Of a stretch of DNA of 64,000 bases, positions 1-10,071 are shown one piece after another (within the stretch, counting starts at the first letter, position 1; each line of letters opens with the position of its first letter). The notes beneath the pieces were generated by a model. That model saw only the letters and a program-made list of their open reading frames with translations, did not search any database and was not told the origin of the DNA. The position numbers and the translations under genes are program-made. Source of the DNA: Spirochaetales bacterium (GTDB taxonomy: Bacteria > Spirochaetota > Spirochaetia > SZUA-6 > JAFGRV01). Location of the stretch: contig JAFGWI010000033.1 in assembly GCA_016937215.1 (NCBI GenBank), positions 1 to 64,000 on the forward strand, read 5' to 3'.

Positions 1-108
1 AATATCCGGTAAAAAACGCTTTGGCCTGCAATTTTTGAAAAAATTGCAGGCCATGCCTCCTATCCCTAACGCATTTATAACCAAATTGTAAATTAGCTAA
101 ACAAGTAC
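1..108 (+). repeat. MITE-like hairpin element, copy A (right part)
   Basis: The window opens inside a copy of the dispersed hairpin element. The stem is a perfect 14-bp inverted repeat, GGCCTGCAATTTTT (23-36) and its complement (39-52), with a 2-nt loop. It is preceded by AACGCTTTG and followed by CATGCCTCC, ATCCCTAACGC (62-72) and the right terminal repeat TTAGCTAAACAAGTAC (93-108). The left end lies outside the window. Confidence 0.8.
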
Positions 109-234
109 CTTTATTTTAATTGACTTAAATCTAGTTTTCACAAAAAAACCCCTATTCTTTCACTTAATGGCATTTCGATTTAACCCTGGGAAATATTGAC
201 ATTATGCCATCATTACTATAAAAATATTTAAATA

Positions 235-1176
235 ATGAACATAAAAAAGATAGATATTTCTATAGTCATTGTAAATTGGAATACTAAAAAGCTCCTCATA
301 GATTGTATTAAATCAATTATAAATACAACAAAAGAATCAACATATGAAATTATTCTTGTCGATAATAATTCGAGTGACGGCTCTGTTGAATATATCCGTG
401 AACACTATAAAGATACGATTATCATTGAAAATAAAGAAAATAAAGGTTTCGCTTGTGCAAACAATCAAGGGATGAAGGCTGCTCGAGGCCAATACATTTG
501 CTTAAGTAATTCTGATATAAAAATACTTGATCCATGTCTGGATAAGATGAAAAAATACATGGATGAAACACCTGACGCAGGTATGATTGCACCCAAACTA
601 TTGAATGGGGATTATACTCTTCAAAATAATTGCCGCAATTTCCCAGGTTTAATCCAAATCCTTTTAAATGCATTCTTCATAGTTAATAAAAACCAAATTC
701 CTTCAAAAATATTCAAAGACATACATGAGGTGAATGCGGTTACAGGCGCTTTTGTGATGGTCAGAGATCAAGCCCTGAATGAAGTTGGGTTATTTGATGA
801 ACGTTTCTTCTTTTACGCTGAAGATATTGATTGGTCAAAAAGATTTTGGAATAAAGGATGGAAAGTCATATATTTCCCTTTAGTCAGAGCCATACACTAC
901 GGGGGGCAAAGTTCCAGTGTTGCACCGATTCAATATCGCCTACAAATGCTTAAAGCTGATATACAATATATCGAAAAGTATTTTTCGATAAAAAAACAAT
1001 ATTTATTTTATATATTTTTAATAATTCATCATTTTATTCGTGTTTTTGCCTCTGCGATTGTCCTTTATATGAACAACAAAAATCGAAAATTTCTCACATA
1101 CTTCAAAAAAAGAGAATGGATTTGCCTAAAATGGTTAATAAAAGTTAAAATTTTGGGTTTAAAGGAAAAATCATAA
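235..1176 (+). CDS. Family 2 glycosyltransferase (rhamnosyltransferase-like)
   Basis: Cytoplasmic or membrane-associated GT-A enzyme that would add one sugar from a nucleotide donor to the lipid-linked repeat unit. The N-terminal strand ISIVIVNWN (8-16), the nucleotide-binding stretch DNNSSDGS (43-50), an NSD metal-site equivalent (92-94), and the later AVTGAF and FYAEDIDW motifs are typical of WcaE/rhamnosyltransferase-like GT2 proteins. The C-terminus has a hydrophobic stretch around 257-280 that may anchor it. It is the first gene of a plus-strand run. Its stop overlaps the next start by one base (TAATG), so the two are translationally coupled. No strong Shine-Dalgarno precedes the start. 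Donor and acceptor are not predictable. Confidence 0.9.
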   Translation: MNIKKIDISIVIVNWNTKKLLIDCIKSIINTTKESTYEIILVDNNSSDGSVEYIREHYKDTIIIENKENKGFACANNQGMKAARGQYICLSNSDIKILDPCLDKMKKYMDETPDAGMIAPKLLNGDYTLQNNCRNFPGLIQILLNAFFIVNKNQIPSKIFKDIHEVNAVTGAFVMVRDQALNEVGLFDERFFFYAEDIDWSKRFWNKGWKVIYFPLVRAIHYGGQSSSVAPIQYRLQMLKADIQYIEKYFSIKKQYLFYIFLIIHHFIRVFASAIVLYMNNKNRKFLTYFKKREWICLKWLIKVKILGLKEKS

Positions 1177-3191
1177 TGAGGAAAAAAAAAATTATTTTGT
1201 CATTATTAATATTAATACCTTTTATCATCCATAGTGCAGATTATTATATTGATAGTCTTAAAGGAAATGATCTTTCGGGCAACGGCACCCAAAATAAGCC
1301 ATACAAAAGTATAGATAAAATTAAAGATACCCTTAAATCAAAAGATAAGATTTTGCTTCATAATGGTCATTATGGAAAAATTAAATTCGCTGATACACCA
1401 AAGAATCTATTTAGCGACTGGGTAGAAATCAAGGCTGCCAAGGGGCATTATCCAAAAATAGAATCCATTCAAATTGGTAATTTCAATGCTTCATTCACAG
1501 GCACAAACAATAAAGGCAGCTTTAATGCTTTTTTAAAGTTTTCAAATCTGATAATACAGGACGGCATTCAGATCAATGGGGCTCAGCATTTAATCCTGGA
1601 CAATTGCCGCATTGAAAGAACCCCCCCATGGAGAGGCAGCGTGGAAAATATAGAAAAAACAGCTGTTTTTATTCGTGCCGGATCCAATATCACAGTACAA
1701 AATTGTGAAATAACAAACACCGGAACAGCCATATCCATGCGCGGGGAAAATTTAAATATCCTAAATAATCACATCCATGATATTACCCACGACGGAATTC
1801 GATGTATTGGAGCATGGAATTCACTAGTTGAAGGAAACAAAATTCACGGGCTCGACGATGGCGTTGATGATTCAGATATGGGCGCATCAGAATGGAACCG
1901 TCATTGCGATGGCATCCATATTTACATTCCTGGCCCTGGGATAGCGGGTTATCAGAATCATAATGTCACATTCCGCTCCAATATTATCTATGACTGTGAA
2001 TCTCAAGGAGTACAGTTCAACAACTACTATAAAACCGCCGACAAAGTACAGAATGAAATGATAATTTTTGAAAACAATATTTTTGGTCCTACTAAATCCA
2101 ATGTTTTCAACAATGCTGACCCTGTAGACACTTTAATTTTCCGTCACAACACTATCGTTTACTTTCCAGAAGGGAAATCTTACATTTCACCTTTTCGAAA
2201 AATTATTTTAGATAATTATACTGTACGCATATCAGAACAATCAAAAAATGTTTTTATTTATAATAATATTTTAGGAAAATTGGATTATTATAGCGATATA
2301 AATTTTCATGATTTTAATATCATAACGACCCCACAAAAGGATTTTCCTTATGGACGTTTTTCATATACGAATAGCAATGTTGATTTTATCAACCCAGAAA
2401 GCATGGATGGCAAACTAAAGAAAGAATCAATAGCCATTAACAAAGGAACCAGACTGCTTGCAGAGCATGGCATTTATGAAAAAGATATTTACGGCACACA
2501 AAGAGACGCGCGTCCAGATATTGGGGCCTTCGAATATCCGGATTTAAAACCCCAACCAGAAAACGAAAATCAGAATTTCAAAGGACCATTGACGAAATTA
2601 ACAGATGATTTTGAAGATGGTAATCTGGGAAAAGACACCTATTTAACATCCTCAGATTCAAAAGGACTTTCATGGACAAATCTGACGGAAATGAAATTTA
2701 CTGTGCGATCGAACAATGATATCAAAGGCAACCATCTTTCCGGACCCTTTCTCAAGGGCGAATCTTTAATACTTGCAAAAGAAATTGACCTGAAAAATTT
2801 CAGCTTTGAATTCAAGGCAACAAACTTTTTTCTAAAAAAAGGCTCCGGACCTGTTATATTATATATCGATCAAAACAACTACTACAAGCTTGATATTGCA
2901 TCGGAAGCTGGTGCGGTATACCGTAATATGGATAAGAAAGTAGAAATTGTTTATATTTCTCCCTTATTGAAACTGAATCCGGCTGAGACAAAAACATACA
3001 AAATTCGAATACACCACGATAATGATTCCATTAACTTTGAATTTGTTGTTAATGATACAATTCTTAAATTTAAAGACAGCTTTACAAAAATCAATTCCAT
3101 CTTTCCGAAAGGAAAAATCGGATTTTATAAGAGCACAGACATCGATTATCACCGAATTATTTTTGATGATATAAAACTTTCGTTAGAATAA
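1176..3191 (+). CDS. Secreted right-handed beta-helix protein (DUF1565-like)
   Basis: Exported protein of 671 aa. Residues 1-20 form a signal peptide with a lysine-rich start and hydrophobic core. The segment YYIDSLKGNDLSGNGTQNKP is the DUF1565-type entry to a parallel beta-helix, which runs to about residue 440 with repeated N-x-I and H-D-I turns. From about 475 a second, beta-rich domain resembles a laminin-G/DUF1080 jelly roll. Such proteins are polysaccharide lyases, epimerases or binders. Its place in an algD-containing exopolysaccharide locus makes a polymer-modifying or polymer-degrading role likely, but no catalytic residues can be assigned by eye. It is coupled to the upstream glycosyltransferase by a one-base overlap. 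Confidence 0.8.
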   Translation: MRKKKIILSLLILIPFIIHSADYYIDSLKGNDLSGNGTQNKPYKSIDKIKDTLKSKDKILLHNGHYGKIKFADTPKNLFSDWVEIKAAKGHYPKIESIQIGNFNASFTGTNNKGSFNAFLKFSNLIIQDGIQINGAQHLILDNCRIERTPPWRGSVENIEKTAVFIRAGSNITVQNCEITNTGTAISMRGENLNILNNHIHDITHDGIRCIGAWNSLVEGNKIHGLDDGVDDSDMGASEWNRHCDGIHIYIPGPGIAGYQNHNVTFRSNIIYDCESQGVQFNNYYKTADKVQNEMIIFENNIFGPTKSNVFNNADPVDTLIFRHNTIVYFPEGKSYISPFRKIILDNYTVRISEQSKNVFIYNNILGKLDYYSDINFHDFNIITTPQKDFPYGRFSYTNSNVDFINPESMDGKLKKESIAINKGTRLLAEHGIYEKDIYGTQRDARPDIGAFEYPDLKPQPENENQNFKGPLTKLTDDFEDGNLGKDTYLTSSDSKGLSWTNLTEMKFTVRSNNDIKGNHLSGPFLKGESLILAKEIDLKNFSFEFKATNFFLKKGSGPVILYIDQNNYYKLDIASEAGAVYRNMDKKVEIVYISPLLKLNPAETKTYKIRIHHDNDSINFEFVVNDTILKFKDSFTKINSIFPKGKIGFYKSTDIDYHRIIFDDIKLSLE

Positions 3192-3209
3192 CAAACAGGA
3201 GCACATAGA

Positions 3210-3800
3210 ATGAACCCAATCCTCAAAAAAGCATCTTACATTATATTACCTACTTGGTTTCGCGGTATTGTAAAACGGCTTTACTTAAAAATAATTCGTC
3301 AATTATGGCGAATGCGCAGTATAAAATATGGAAAAGGAGCTTTCATAGGCAGCTATTTCAGAATCAATAACAAAACCAGAAACAAGGCTTACCTGGGTGA
3401 CTATTCCAACACCGAAGAATATAATATTTGGGACTTAAGCCTAGGACCCATTACAATCGGTAAAAACTGCTTTTTCGGTCTACACAATATCGTTATGGGT
3501 CCTGTTGAAATTGGCGATAATTTATCTACCGGACCACATGTCAAAATCCTTGGGCCAAGACATGCTATAACCGGTTATGAAAATATCGATGTAAATAAAA
3601 AAACCATCATCGGCAACAATGTATGGATCAGTACTGATTCCATCATTTTGTCAGGTGTTACTATTGGAGATAATGCAGTTATAGGGCCTGCTTCATTAGT
3701 CACAAAGGATGTACCTCCAGGAGCCTATGTTGCAGGAAATCCAGCCCGCGATTTAACCAGAGTGACTTCTTTCAAATCAGCTGAAAAATCCAATGACTAA
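3210..3800 (+). CDS. Left-handed beta-helix (hexapeptide) acyltransferase
   Basis: Protein of 196 aa with many imperfect hexapeptide repeats ([LIV]-G-x4), for example ITIGKNCFFG, VEIGDN, TIIGNNVWI, VTIGDNAVIGPAS and a closing GNPARD. This is the signature of WcaF/LacA-type O-acetyltransferases, which use acetyl-CoA to decorate sugars. The GNxWI and GAYVAGNPA segments around 134-178 are typical of the active-site loop region. A good Shine-Dalgarno (AGGAG, about 3196) precedes the start. It sits in the exopolysaccharide locus, so O-acetylation of the repeat unit is the likely role. Serine acetyltransferase activity is less likely because the N-terminal helical domain is missing. Confidence 0.88.
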   Translation: MNPILKKASYIILPTWFRGIVKRLYLKIIRQLWRMRSIKYGKGAFIGSYFRINNKTRNKAYLGDYSNTEEYNIWDLSLGPITIGKNCFFGLHNIVMGPVEIGDNLSTGPHVKILGPRHAITGYENIDVNKKTIIGNNVWISTDSIILSGVTIGDNAVIGPASLVTKDVPPGAYVAGNPARDLTRVTSFKSAEKSND

Positions 3801-3853
3801 AAATTTATATTTTAGTATACATATAGTAACACATTTTGAAAAAGGGGCCCTGA

Positions 3854-4681
3854 ATGAATAAAATTTTAATGTTTATGACAAGTATACTGATCCTTATAAC
3901 GTCCTGTGGGGGGAAATCTGTGAAAATAGAACAATTAGATTATAAATTAAGTGAAATTGAAAAAAAGTCACTGGAAAATAAAACATATTTTTTTGGCCAT
4001 CAATCTGTGGGTTTCAACATAATAGATGGAATGACGGCAATTTTAAATGAAAACAAAACAGAATTCAACATCATTGAGATTAAAAATAACAAAACAATCA
4101 GCAAGCCAGAAAAGGGTACCTTTCTTCATGCTGTTATGGACGAAAATTTCTACCCATTAAAAAAAATCGATAATTTTAATGCTATTTTAACAAAAGAACC
4201 ATTAAACCAATTGGATGTAGCCATGCTAAAATTCTGTTATGTCGATATCACAACAGACGGAGACATAAATGAATTATTCAAAGAATACACAAGCACGATT
4301 GCAAATCTTGAAAATAAATATCCAAATACAAAATTTATCTACATAACGACTCCACTGGTTGCCCCTGATATTGATTTTATTGCCACTTCCAAAAATTTTC
4401 TCAAAGGAATATTAGGCAAATCCAAATGGGGGTATGAGGACAATCTTAAAAGAAATGAATTTAATAATTTACTACGGAAAAACTATAGTCAAACAGGAAG
4501 ACTTTTTGATCTTGCCTTTTACGAATCAAAACTTGAAGATGGTACCCGAAATTCTGTAAGGTATAAAAATACAGAAATATTCACAATGTTACCGCAATAC
4601 ACTAACGATGGAGGCCATTTAAACGAATTAGGCAAAAAAAACATGGCTTATTACTTTTTAAAATTCCTCGCTCAATTATAA
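3854..4681 (+). CDS. SGNH-hydrolase-like lipoprotein
   Basis: Lipoprotein of 275 aa; the signal ends in a lipobox, ITSC, with Cys18. The motif GHQSVG (48-53) and the C-terminal DGGH (D252, H255) followed by an amphipathic helix fit an SGNH-hydrolase fold, with the Asp/His pair in block V. The usual GDSL start is replaced by GHQS, so catalysis is uncertain. SGNH-like proteins of this kind can be esterases or acetyltransferases of the AlgX/AlgJ type, and the locus context favours acyl editing of the polymer. A related lipoprotein is encoded at 12076-13233. A purine-rich Shine-Dalgarno (AAAGGGG) lies upstream. Confidence 0.65.
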   Translation: MNKILMFMTSILILITSCGGKSVKIEQLDYKLSEIEKKSLENKTYFFGHQSVGFNIIDGMTAILNENKTEFNIIEIKNNKTISKPEKGTFLHAVMDENFYPLKKIDNFNAILTKEPLNQLDVAMLKFCYVDITTDGDINELFKEYTSTIANLENKYPNTKFIYITTPLVAPDIDFIATSKNFLKGILGKSKWGYEDNLKRNEFNNLLRKNYSQTGRLFDLAFYESKLEDGTRNSVRYKNTEIFTMLPQYTNDGGHLNELGKKNMAYYFLKFLAQL

Positions 4682-4685
4682 AATT

Positions 4686-5612
4686 ATGAAAACAGAAAAA
4701 ATTAGCATTGTCATTCCGACATTTAATAGAAAAAACGATATTTGTGAAGTTCTCGATTCTTTACAACAACAAAATTACGAGAATTATGAAATAATAGTAA
4801 TTGACGATTGCTCAACAGATGGGTCAAAAAATTATATACAAATAAAGTATCCAGGAATAATTTGTCTTTCGACACCTATTAATTCAGGTCCGGCAATTGC
4901 CAGAAATATCGGACTAGAAAAAGCATCTGGTTCAATCATTGTAGGCATCGACAGCGATGTAATCATCAGTGACAAAGAATTGCTTAATAAAACAATTAGC
5001 TGCTTTGAAAAACACCCTGAAGCAGATTGCCTATCTTTTAGAATTCTAAATTACTATGACAAAAAGGATGATGAAGGAAGGTGGTGGCATCCACACACAA
5101 TAGAGACTCATTTTAACAAGTATTTCTATTCAAATTATTTTAGTGGGACAGGTTATGCTGTTAAACGATCCTTGATAGAAACTGTAGGTTATTTTCCTGA
5201 TTACGTGTTTATGGACAACGAAGAGGTAGATTATTCACTTAGAATAATTAATAGTAATCTAAATATTCTCTACACACCCGAAATATTTGTGCTACACAAA
5301 ATTTCCCGAAAAGCCCGAATGAGCGATATACCATTTTTTTTCAAACGGCGCAATCAAATATGGATGGTAATTCGATACTATCCAATCATAAAAGGTATCA
5401 GTTATTTGATTCCCAGAATCATTAAAACTTTTTTACTATCGCTACGTAAGAAAAAATTAAAATTATATTTTAAAGGTTTACTTCAAGCTATAAAAGAAAC
5501 ACCAAAACACATAGCTGTTAGAAAACCATTCAATAAAAAATTCTGGAAAAGGATTGCAGCTATCAACCAAGAAAAATTCAATCCTGGAGATGAAAAATAT
5601 TATGTCCAATAA
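4686..5612 (+). CDS. Family 2 glycosyltransferase
   Basis: GT-A fold glycosyltransferase of 308 aa. The N-terminus ISIVIPTFNRKN, the donor-binding DDCSTDGS (40-47) and the metal-binding DSD (89-91) are all present. The acceptor-side motif GTGYAVKR and an EEVDYSLR segment (equivalent to the catalytic ED of the family) follow. A basic, hydrophobic C-terminus suggests peripheral membrane attachment. It starts 4 bp after the preceding lipoprotein gene and its end overlaps the flippase gene, so it belongs to the same transcription unit. It should add a sugar to the undecaprenyl-linked repeat unit. The sugar cannot be told from sequence. Confidence 0.9.
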   Translation: MKTEKISIVIPTFNRKNDICEVLDSLQQQNYENYEIIVIDDCSTDGSKNYIQIKYPGIICLSTPINSGPAIARNIGLEKASGSIIVGIDSDVIISDKELLNKTISCFEKHPEADCLSFRILNYYDKKDDEGRWWHPHTIETHFNKYFYSNYFSGTGYAVKRSLIETVGYFPDYVFMDNEEVDYSLRIINSNLNILYTPEIFVLHKISRKARMSDIPFFFKRRNQIWMVIRYYPIIKGISYLIPRIIKTFLLSLRKKKLKLYFKGLLQAIKETPKHIAVRKPFNKKFWKRIAAINQEKFNPGDEKYYVQ

Positions 5613-7050
5613 ATTAAATTTATTAAAAAAATTCATTACATACATACCAGGACATATTGTTCCTGCATTTTTCACGTTCTTATCTGCCTATATCTTCACA
5701 AGAATTTTTAATGAAAATGACTATGGTTTTTTTATTCTCATCCTAAGCGTTATAAATCCTATAAGACAGGTTATAGGCAATTGGCTGCAACAGTCTACAG
5801 CACGCTTCATTCCAATGGTAAAGACAAAGGATGAATTGAAATCTATTAAAATTATCATTGTATTTAATCTATGGGCTATCACAATCACAACAACAATTCT
5901 TGGAATATTTACATACATTATTGTGGGTGAAGAATTCAAACAATTTATATTACCAGCCTGTCTTATAATTATTGGTCTTGATTTTTTTGATACATTCAAC
6001 AATATATTAATGGCTGAATCTCGAGCAACAGCATTTATGGTAAACAAACTTATTAACAGTATCCTGACCTTCGGATTTCGAATATTACTTATCTTCCTAT
6101 TATACCAAGGGATAAGTGGATTAATTTGGGGTATGGCAATCGCCCCTTTGATATATATTCCTATAATGTGGGTGCAAACAGAAATGCCTCACCCATTAAC
6201 AATTCTAAATAAGGAATTACTAGCCACGCTTAAAACTAAAACAATTGAATTTTTAAAATATGGCTTGCCGATGGCCGGCTATGTGTTCGCAGCAGCATTA
6301 TTAGAGATCGGAGATCGTTATATTCTACAGTTTATGTATGGAACCAGTGCCGTAGGAGAATACAGCGCCAGCTATCAATTAATAAATGGCGGTGCCTTAT
6401 TGCTTATCGCGCCAATACATTTAACCTTCTATCCCTTTTTAATGAAATATTATAATAAAAACGATAAAGCAAGCGTAGGGAAAATTCTTGCGCAAATTAT
6501 TGAAGTTTTTCTCTTCTTCGGAATACTGATTACTGGATTAATCTATCTTTTCTCAAAAGATATAGCCTTATTTCTTGGCGAAGAATTTCGCGAGGCTCAT
6601 GTTGTCATGCCCTTTGTTTTTGCTGGAGTTATTTTATGGCATTGCGGATTATTTGTACACAAACCTATTGAGTTTAATAAGAAAACCTATATTCTTTTTA
6701 TCACAAGCATGGCTGCTGCGGCACTTAATTTTTTACTCAATTTATTTATGATAAAACAATTTGGATATATGGGAGCCGCTTATACAACATTTCTCTCGTA
6801 TTTGTTTTATCTATTTGTAACAGGTTACATTGGTCGTAAATTTCTGCCATGGAAATTAAATTTAAAAAAAATGATAATTCAAATATTTTTTATTGGAATT
6901 TCAGTCGCTATTTTATTTTTTGTGAAATATTATTTTGAAACACATTTTTCATATTTTTTGAGTATTATTATCACTTTAATATTTGCAAGTATTTTCTTTA
7001 TCATTCTCATTTATTACGTATTTAAGACAATGATTAAGAACAACAAGTAA
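5602..7050 (+). CDS. Polysaccharide flippase (Wzx-like, MOP superfamily)
   Basis: Integral membrane protein of 482 aa with about 12-14 hydrophobic segments and a typical N-terminal stretch (HIVPAFFTFLSAYIFTRIF). It matches the layout of Wzx/MATE-like lipid-linked oligosaccharide flippases, which move the finished repeat unit across the inner membrane. The open frame extends upstream to 5554. The ATG at 5602 is preferred: GGAGA lies about 12 bases upstream, and only 11 bases then overlap the preceding glycosyltransferase gene. With the polymerase at 14008 and the co-polymerase at 21717 it defines a Wzx/Wzy-dependent pathway. Two AT-rich runs without genes follow (to 7317 and after the repeat at 7465). 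Confidence 0.85.
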   Translation: MSNKLNLLKKFITYIPGHIVPAFFTFLSAYIFTRIFNENDYGFFILILSVINPIRQVIGNWLQQSTARFIPMVKTKDELKSIKIIIVFNLWAITITTTILGIFTYIIVGEEFKQFILPACLIIIGLDFFDTFNNILMAESRATAFMVNKLINSILTFGFRILLIFLLYQGISGLIWGMAIAPLIYIPIMWVQTEMPHPLTILNKELLATLKTKTIEFLKYGLPMAGYVFAAALLEIGDRYILQFMYGTSAVGEYSASYQLINGGALLLIAPIHLTFYPFLMKYYNKNDKASVGKILAQIIEVFLFFGILITGLIYLFSKDIALFLGEEFREAHVVMPFVFAGVILWHCGLFVHKPIEFNKKTYILFITSMAAAALNFLLNLFMIKQFGYMGAAYTTFLSYLFYLFVTGYIGRKFLPWKLNLKKMIIQIFFIGISVAILFFVKYYFETHFSYFLSIIITLIFASIFFIILIYYVFKTMIKNNK

Positions 7051-7317
7051 TTGATAAAAAATCGGAAATATGTTAGTATATATATAATTTTCCATTACAA
7101 AATATGGATATTATTATTGTCCATTCAAACTTAGTGTTGTAAATTTATTTATTATTTTTTAATGTATCCTATATTCCACAGTGAATTTAGATAATTTTTA
7201 GCAGTGAAAATGGAATATATAATAAAAAATTACTTGATTATAAATTTATTAAAGTTTAAAATACGCAAAAAGCTAATTAATATTAATTAAAAGTTCAGAA
7301 TTCTTTATCAAATTTTG

Positions 7318-7465
7318 ATACTTGTTTAGCTAAATCAAAATTTAGATATAAATGCCTTAGGGATAAGAGTGCATGGCAATCAATTTTATCAAAAATTAAT
7401 TGTCAAAGTGTTTTTATTGGATAATTTTAAGTAAAAACATTTCAGAGCGACAGCGAAGTGCCATA
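7318..7465 (-). repeat. MITE-like hairpin element, copy B (reverse, degenerate)
   Basis: The sequence opens with the terminal repeat ATACTTGTTTAGCTAA (7318-7333), then GCCTTAGGGAT (7354-7364), CATGG, an imperfect AT-rich hairpin (about 7375-7403), AAAGTGTTTTT and the GACAGCGAAG tail. The other terminal repeat is not recognisable. The remaining intergenic DNA at 7051-7317 is very AT-rich and shows no gene. Confidence 0.65.
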
Positions 7466-7589
7466 TATCCCAGACTACAACAGACAGGCAATGCCCCAAA
7501 AGCATAGAATCTGAATAAAAAGAAATTTAATTTCTTTGTCTAAAAGTTTTTTTGTTTGGCCAATAAAAAATTTAAAGGTGTACGTTCAT

Positions 7590-8894
7590 ATGAGAATCAG
7601 TATTTTCGGATTAGGTTATGTAGGTGTGGTTTCTGCAGCATGTTTATCTTCGGCAGGTCATACTATAATTGGTGTAGATATTAATAACACCAAAATTGAA
7701 ATGATGAATTCAGGTAAATCACCCATCATTGAAAAAGATGTTGAAAAAATATTAGCTGAATCGATAAAAAACAATCTAATACGAGCCACCATTGATACCG
7801 ATGAAGCAATTTTGAACACAGACTATTCACTTATTTGTGTCGGTACTCCAAGCAATAAAAACGGTAGTTTAGACATAAAGTATATTGAATCTGTTACTAA
7901 ACAAATTGCTCAGGCGCTTAAGAAAAAAGAGAAACCCCACTTTTTAATTTATAGAAGCACAATGGTTCCCGGCACAGTAAGACAGCTAATAATTCCATTA
8001 CTTGAGCAGGAATCCAATAAAACTGAAGGAATTGATTTTTTTGTTGCATTCAATCCAGAGTTTTTAAGAGAATCCACCGCTGTATATGATTTTAACAACC
8101 CACCCAAAACTGTAATCGGCTGTGATAACGTCTCTATCGCAAACGAAATAATGGCTATTTATGAAAATGTTCCTGGTCCTAAAATTAGTACGACTTTGGA
8201 AGTAGCTGAAATGGTAAAATACGTGGATAACACCTTTCATGCATTAAAAATCACCTTTGGAAATGAAATTGGACATATATGTAAACAACTTGGCATAGAT
8301 AGTCATAAAGTGATGAGTATTTTTCTCCAAGATACAAAATTAAATATTTCAAACGCATACTTAATGCCTGGTTTTGCATTTGGTGGTTCCTGTTTACCAA
8401 AAGATCTCAGGGCAATGAACTATTTAGCAAGAAACCTAGATTTAGACCTTCCTTTGCTCAATTCGATGCTACAAAGTAATGATATTCAGATAAACGAGGC
8501 TTTCGAAAAAATTGAATCCTTTAAAAAAAGAAAAATCGGAATAGCTGGATTTGCGTTTAAATCAGGAACTGATGACTTACGAGAAAGCCCGATTGTTACC
8601 TTAATCGAAAAGCTGATTGGAAAAGGGTATCTGTTAAAATTATATGATAAAAACGTCTCAATTGCACGATTGATAGGAGCTAATAAAGAATATATTAACC
8701 AACATATATCACATATTTCTTCATTAATGGTAGATAATATAGACGATCTTAATGACTGCGATATTATCGTAATTGGAAATAAAGATAACGATTTTAAATC
8801 TTTTCTAAACAAATCCGATAAAATCATTTATGATCTTGTTCGAATCGGTGAACCAAAAAATACAGGGAAAAACTATGAAGGAATTTGCTGGTAA
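7590..8894 (+). CDS. algD: GDP-mannose 6-dehydrogenase
   Basis: Cytoplasmic NAD-dependent enzyme that oxidises GDP-mannose twice to GDP-mannuronate, the alginate precursor. The Rossmann GxGxxG (G7-G12 in FGLGYVG) is at the N-terminus. The central NPEFLREST and the active-site FGGSCLPKDLRA, with the catalytic cysteine near residue 266, follow. GTDDLRESP is also present, and the chain ends in EGICW as in Pseudomonas AlgD, whose length (436 aa) also matches these 434 aa. The frame is open from 7536, but ATG 7590 has AAAGGTG 9 bases upstream and gives the conserved N-terminus. UDP-glucose dehydrogenase is the main alternative and is less likely given the C-terminal match. No alg8/alg44 synthase is nearby. 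Confidence 0.88.
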   Translation: MRISIFGLGYVGVVSAACLSSAGHTIIGVDINNTKIEMMNSGKSPIIEKDVEKILAESIKNNLIRATIDTDEAILNTDYSLICVGTPSNKNGSLDIKYIESVTKQIAQALKKKEKPHFLIYRSTMVPGTVRQLIIPLLEQESNKTEGIDFFVAFNPEFLRESTAVYDFNNPPKTVIGCDNVSIANEIMAIYENVPGPKISTTLEVAEMVKYVDNTFHALKITFGNEIGHICKQLGIDSHKVMSIFLQDTKLNISNAYLMPGFAFGGSCLPKDLRAMNYLARNLDLDLPLLNSMLQSNDIQINEAFEKIESFKKRKIGIAGFAFKSGTDDLRESPIVTLIEKLIGKGYLLKLYDKNVSIARLIGANKEYINQHISHISSLMVDNIDDLNDCDIIVIGNKDNDFKSFLNKSDKIIYDLVRIGEPKNTGKNYEGICW

Positions 8895-10071
8895 AAAAAT
8901 ACTTATATGCGTAGAAAATTTGCCGAGTCCTTTTGACAGAAGAGTCTGGCAAGAAGCTACCGCATTACGCGATAAGGGCGCAACCGTATCCATCATTTGT
9001 CCAACAGGAAAAGGATATGAAAAGAAATTTGAAATAATCGATGATATAGCAATTTATAGATATAAATTACCATATGAGGCTGATGACACAAAGGGATATT
9101 TAATAGAATATTCAGCAGCACTATGGAATCAATTTTGCCTCACATGGAAAGTACTTATAAAAACAGGTATCGATATAATTCACCTTTGTAATCCACCAGA
9201 CTTACTATACTTAGCAGCACTTCCATTCAAAATATTCGGATGCAAACTACTCTTTGATCATCATGATATAAATCCTGAATTATATCTCGCAAAATTCGGC
9301 AAAAAAGATTTTGGCTATAAACTAATGTTGTTTTTTGAAAAAAGAACATTTCGTAATGCTAAAATTTGTATTGCCACAAATGAATCATACAAAAAAATAG
9401 CTATAGAACGCGGAGGTAAAAAACCTCAAGATGTCTTTGTTGTAAGAAGCGGGCCTTGTCTTGAAAGACTAAAAATAATTAGTCCAAAAATCGAATTGAA
9501 AAAAAAGAAAGATTATGCGTTAGGATATTTAGGTGTAATTGGAAAACAAGAAGGTCTTGAATATTTAATAAATGCCTTGAAATATATGAAAGAAAAAATG
9601 AATACAAATAATGTGCACTTAATCTGTGTTGGTGGCGGGACCGAACTTGAAAATATAAAAGCATATGCCAAAAAATGCGGGTTATCAGAAGATGTAACAT
9701 TTACAGGAAGAATTCCTGATAATGAAATGCTCGAAGCATTAAACACTGCTGACATTTGTATAAACCCAGATGAATACAATGAAATGAATGATAAATCCAC
9801 TATGAATAAAATAATGGAATATATGGCTTTAAAAAAACCAATTGTACAATTCGACTTGACTGAAGGAAAATTTTCAGCACAAAAGGCTTCACTTTACGCA
9901 AAAAAAAATGATTATATTGATTTAGCAAAAAAAATTGTGGAATTATTGGCAGATCCACAAAAAAGAAAAGAAATGGGGGAATTTGGATATAATCGCGTAA
10001 AAAATGTACTTCAATGGAAATTCGAGAAAGAAAATTTATATAACGCTTATAGAAGAATATTTAAAAAATAA
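8875..10071 (+). CDS. Family 4 glycosyltransferase
   Basis: GT-B retaining glycosyltransferase of 398 aa. The N-terminal half has the acceptor-domain pattern ENLPSPFDRRVWQEA and LFDHHDINPE. The C-terminal half has LGYLGVIGKQEGLEYLI, a VGGGTELE segment and the nucleotide-sugar site INPDEYNEMNDKSTMNKIMEYMA, in which the family's E-x7-E is recognisable. The start at 8875 has GGGA 7 bases upstream and overlaps algD by 20 bases, so the two genes are coupled; GDP-mannuronate or a relative is a plausible donor (inference). The frame extends to 8830, but those residues are not family-like. About 440 bases without a gene follow, containing repeat copy C. Confidence 0.9.
   Translation: MKEFAGKKILICVENLPSPFDRRVWQEATALRDKGATVSIICPTGKGYEKKFEIIDDIAIYRYKLPYEADDTKGYLIEYSAALWNQFCLTWKVLIKTGIDIIHLCNPPDLLYLAALPFKIFGCKLLFDHHDINPELYLAKFGKKDFGYKLMLFFEKRTFRNAKICIATNESYKKIAIERGGKKPQDVFVVRSGPCLERLKIISPKIELKKKKDYALGYLGVIGKQEGLEYLINALKYMKEKMNTNNVHLICVGGGTELENIKAYAKKCGLSEDVTFTGRIPDNEMLEALNTADICINPDEYNEMNDKSTMNKIMEYMALKKPIVQFDLTEGKFSAQKASLYAKKNDYIDLAKKIVELLADPQKRKEMGEFGYNRVKNVLQWKFEKENLYNAYRRIFKK

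Noticed and set aside
5554-5601. Longer N-terminus for the flippase
   Set aside because: The extra 16 residues are polar and overlap the glycosyltransferase; GGAGA supports the start at 5602.
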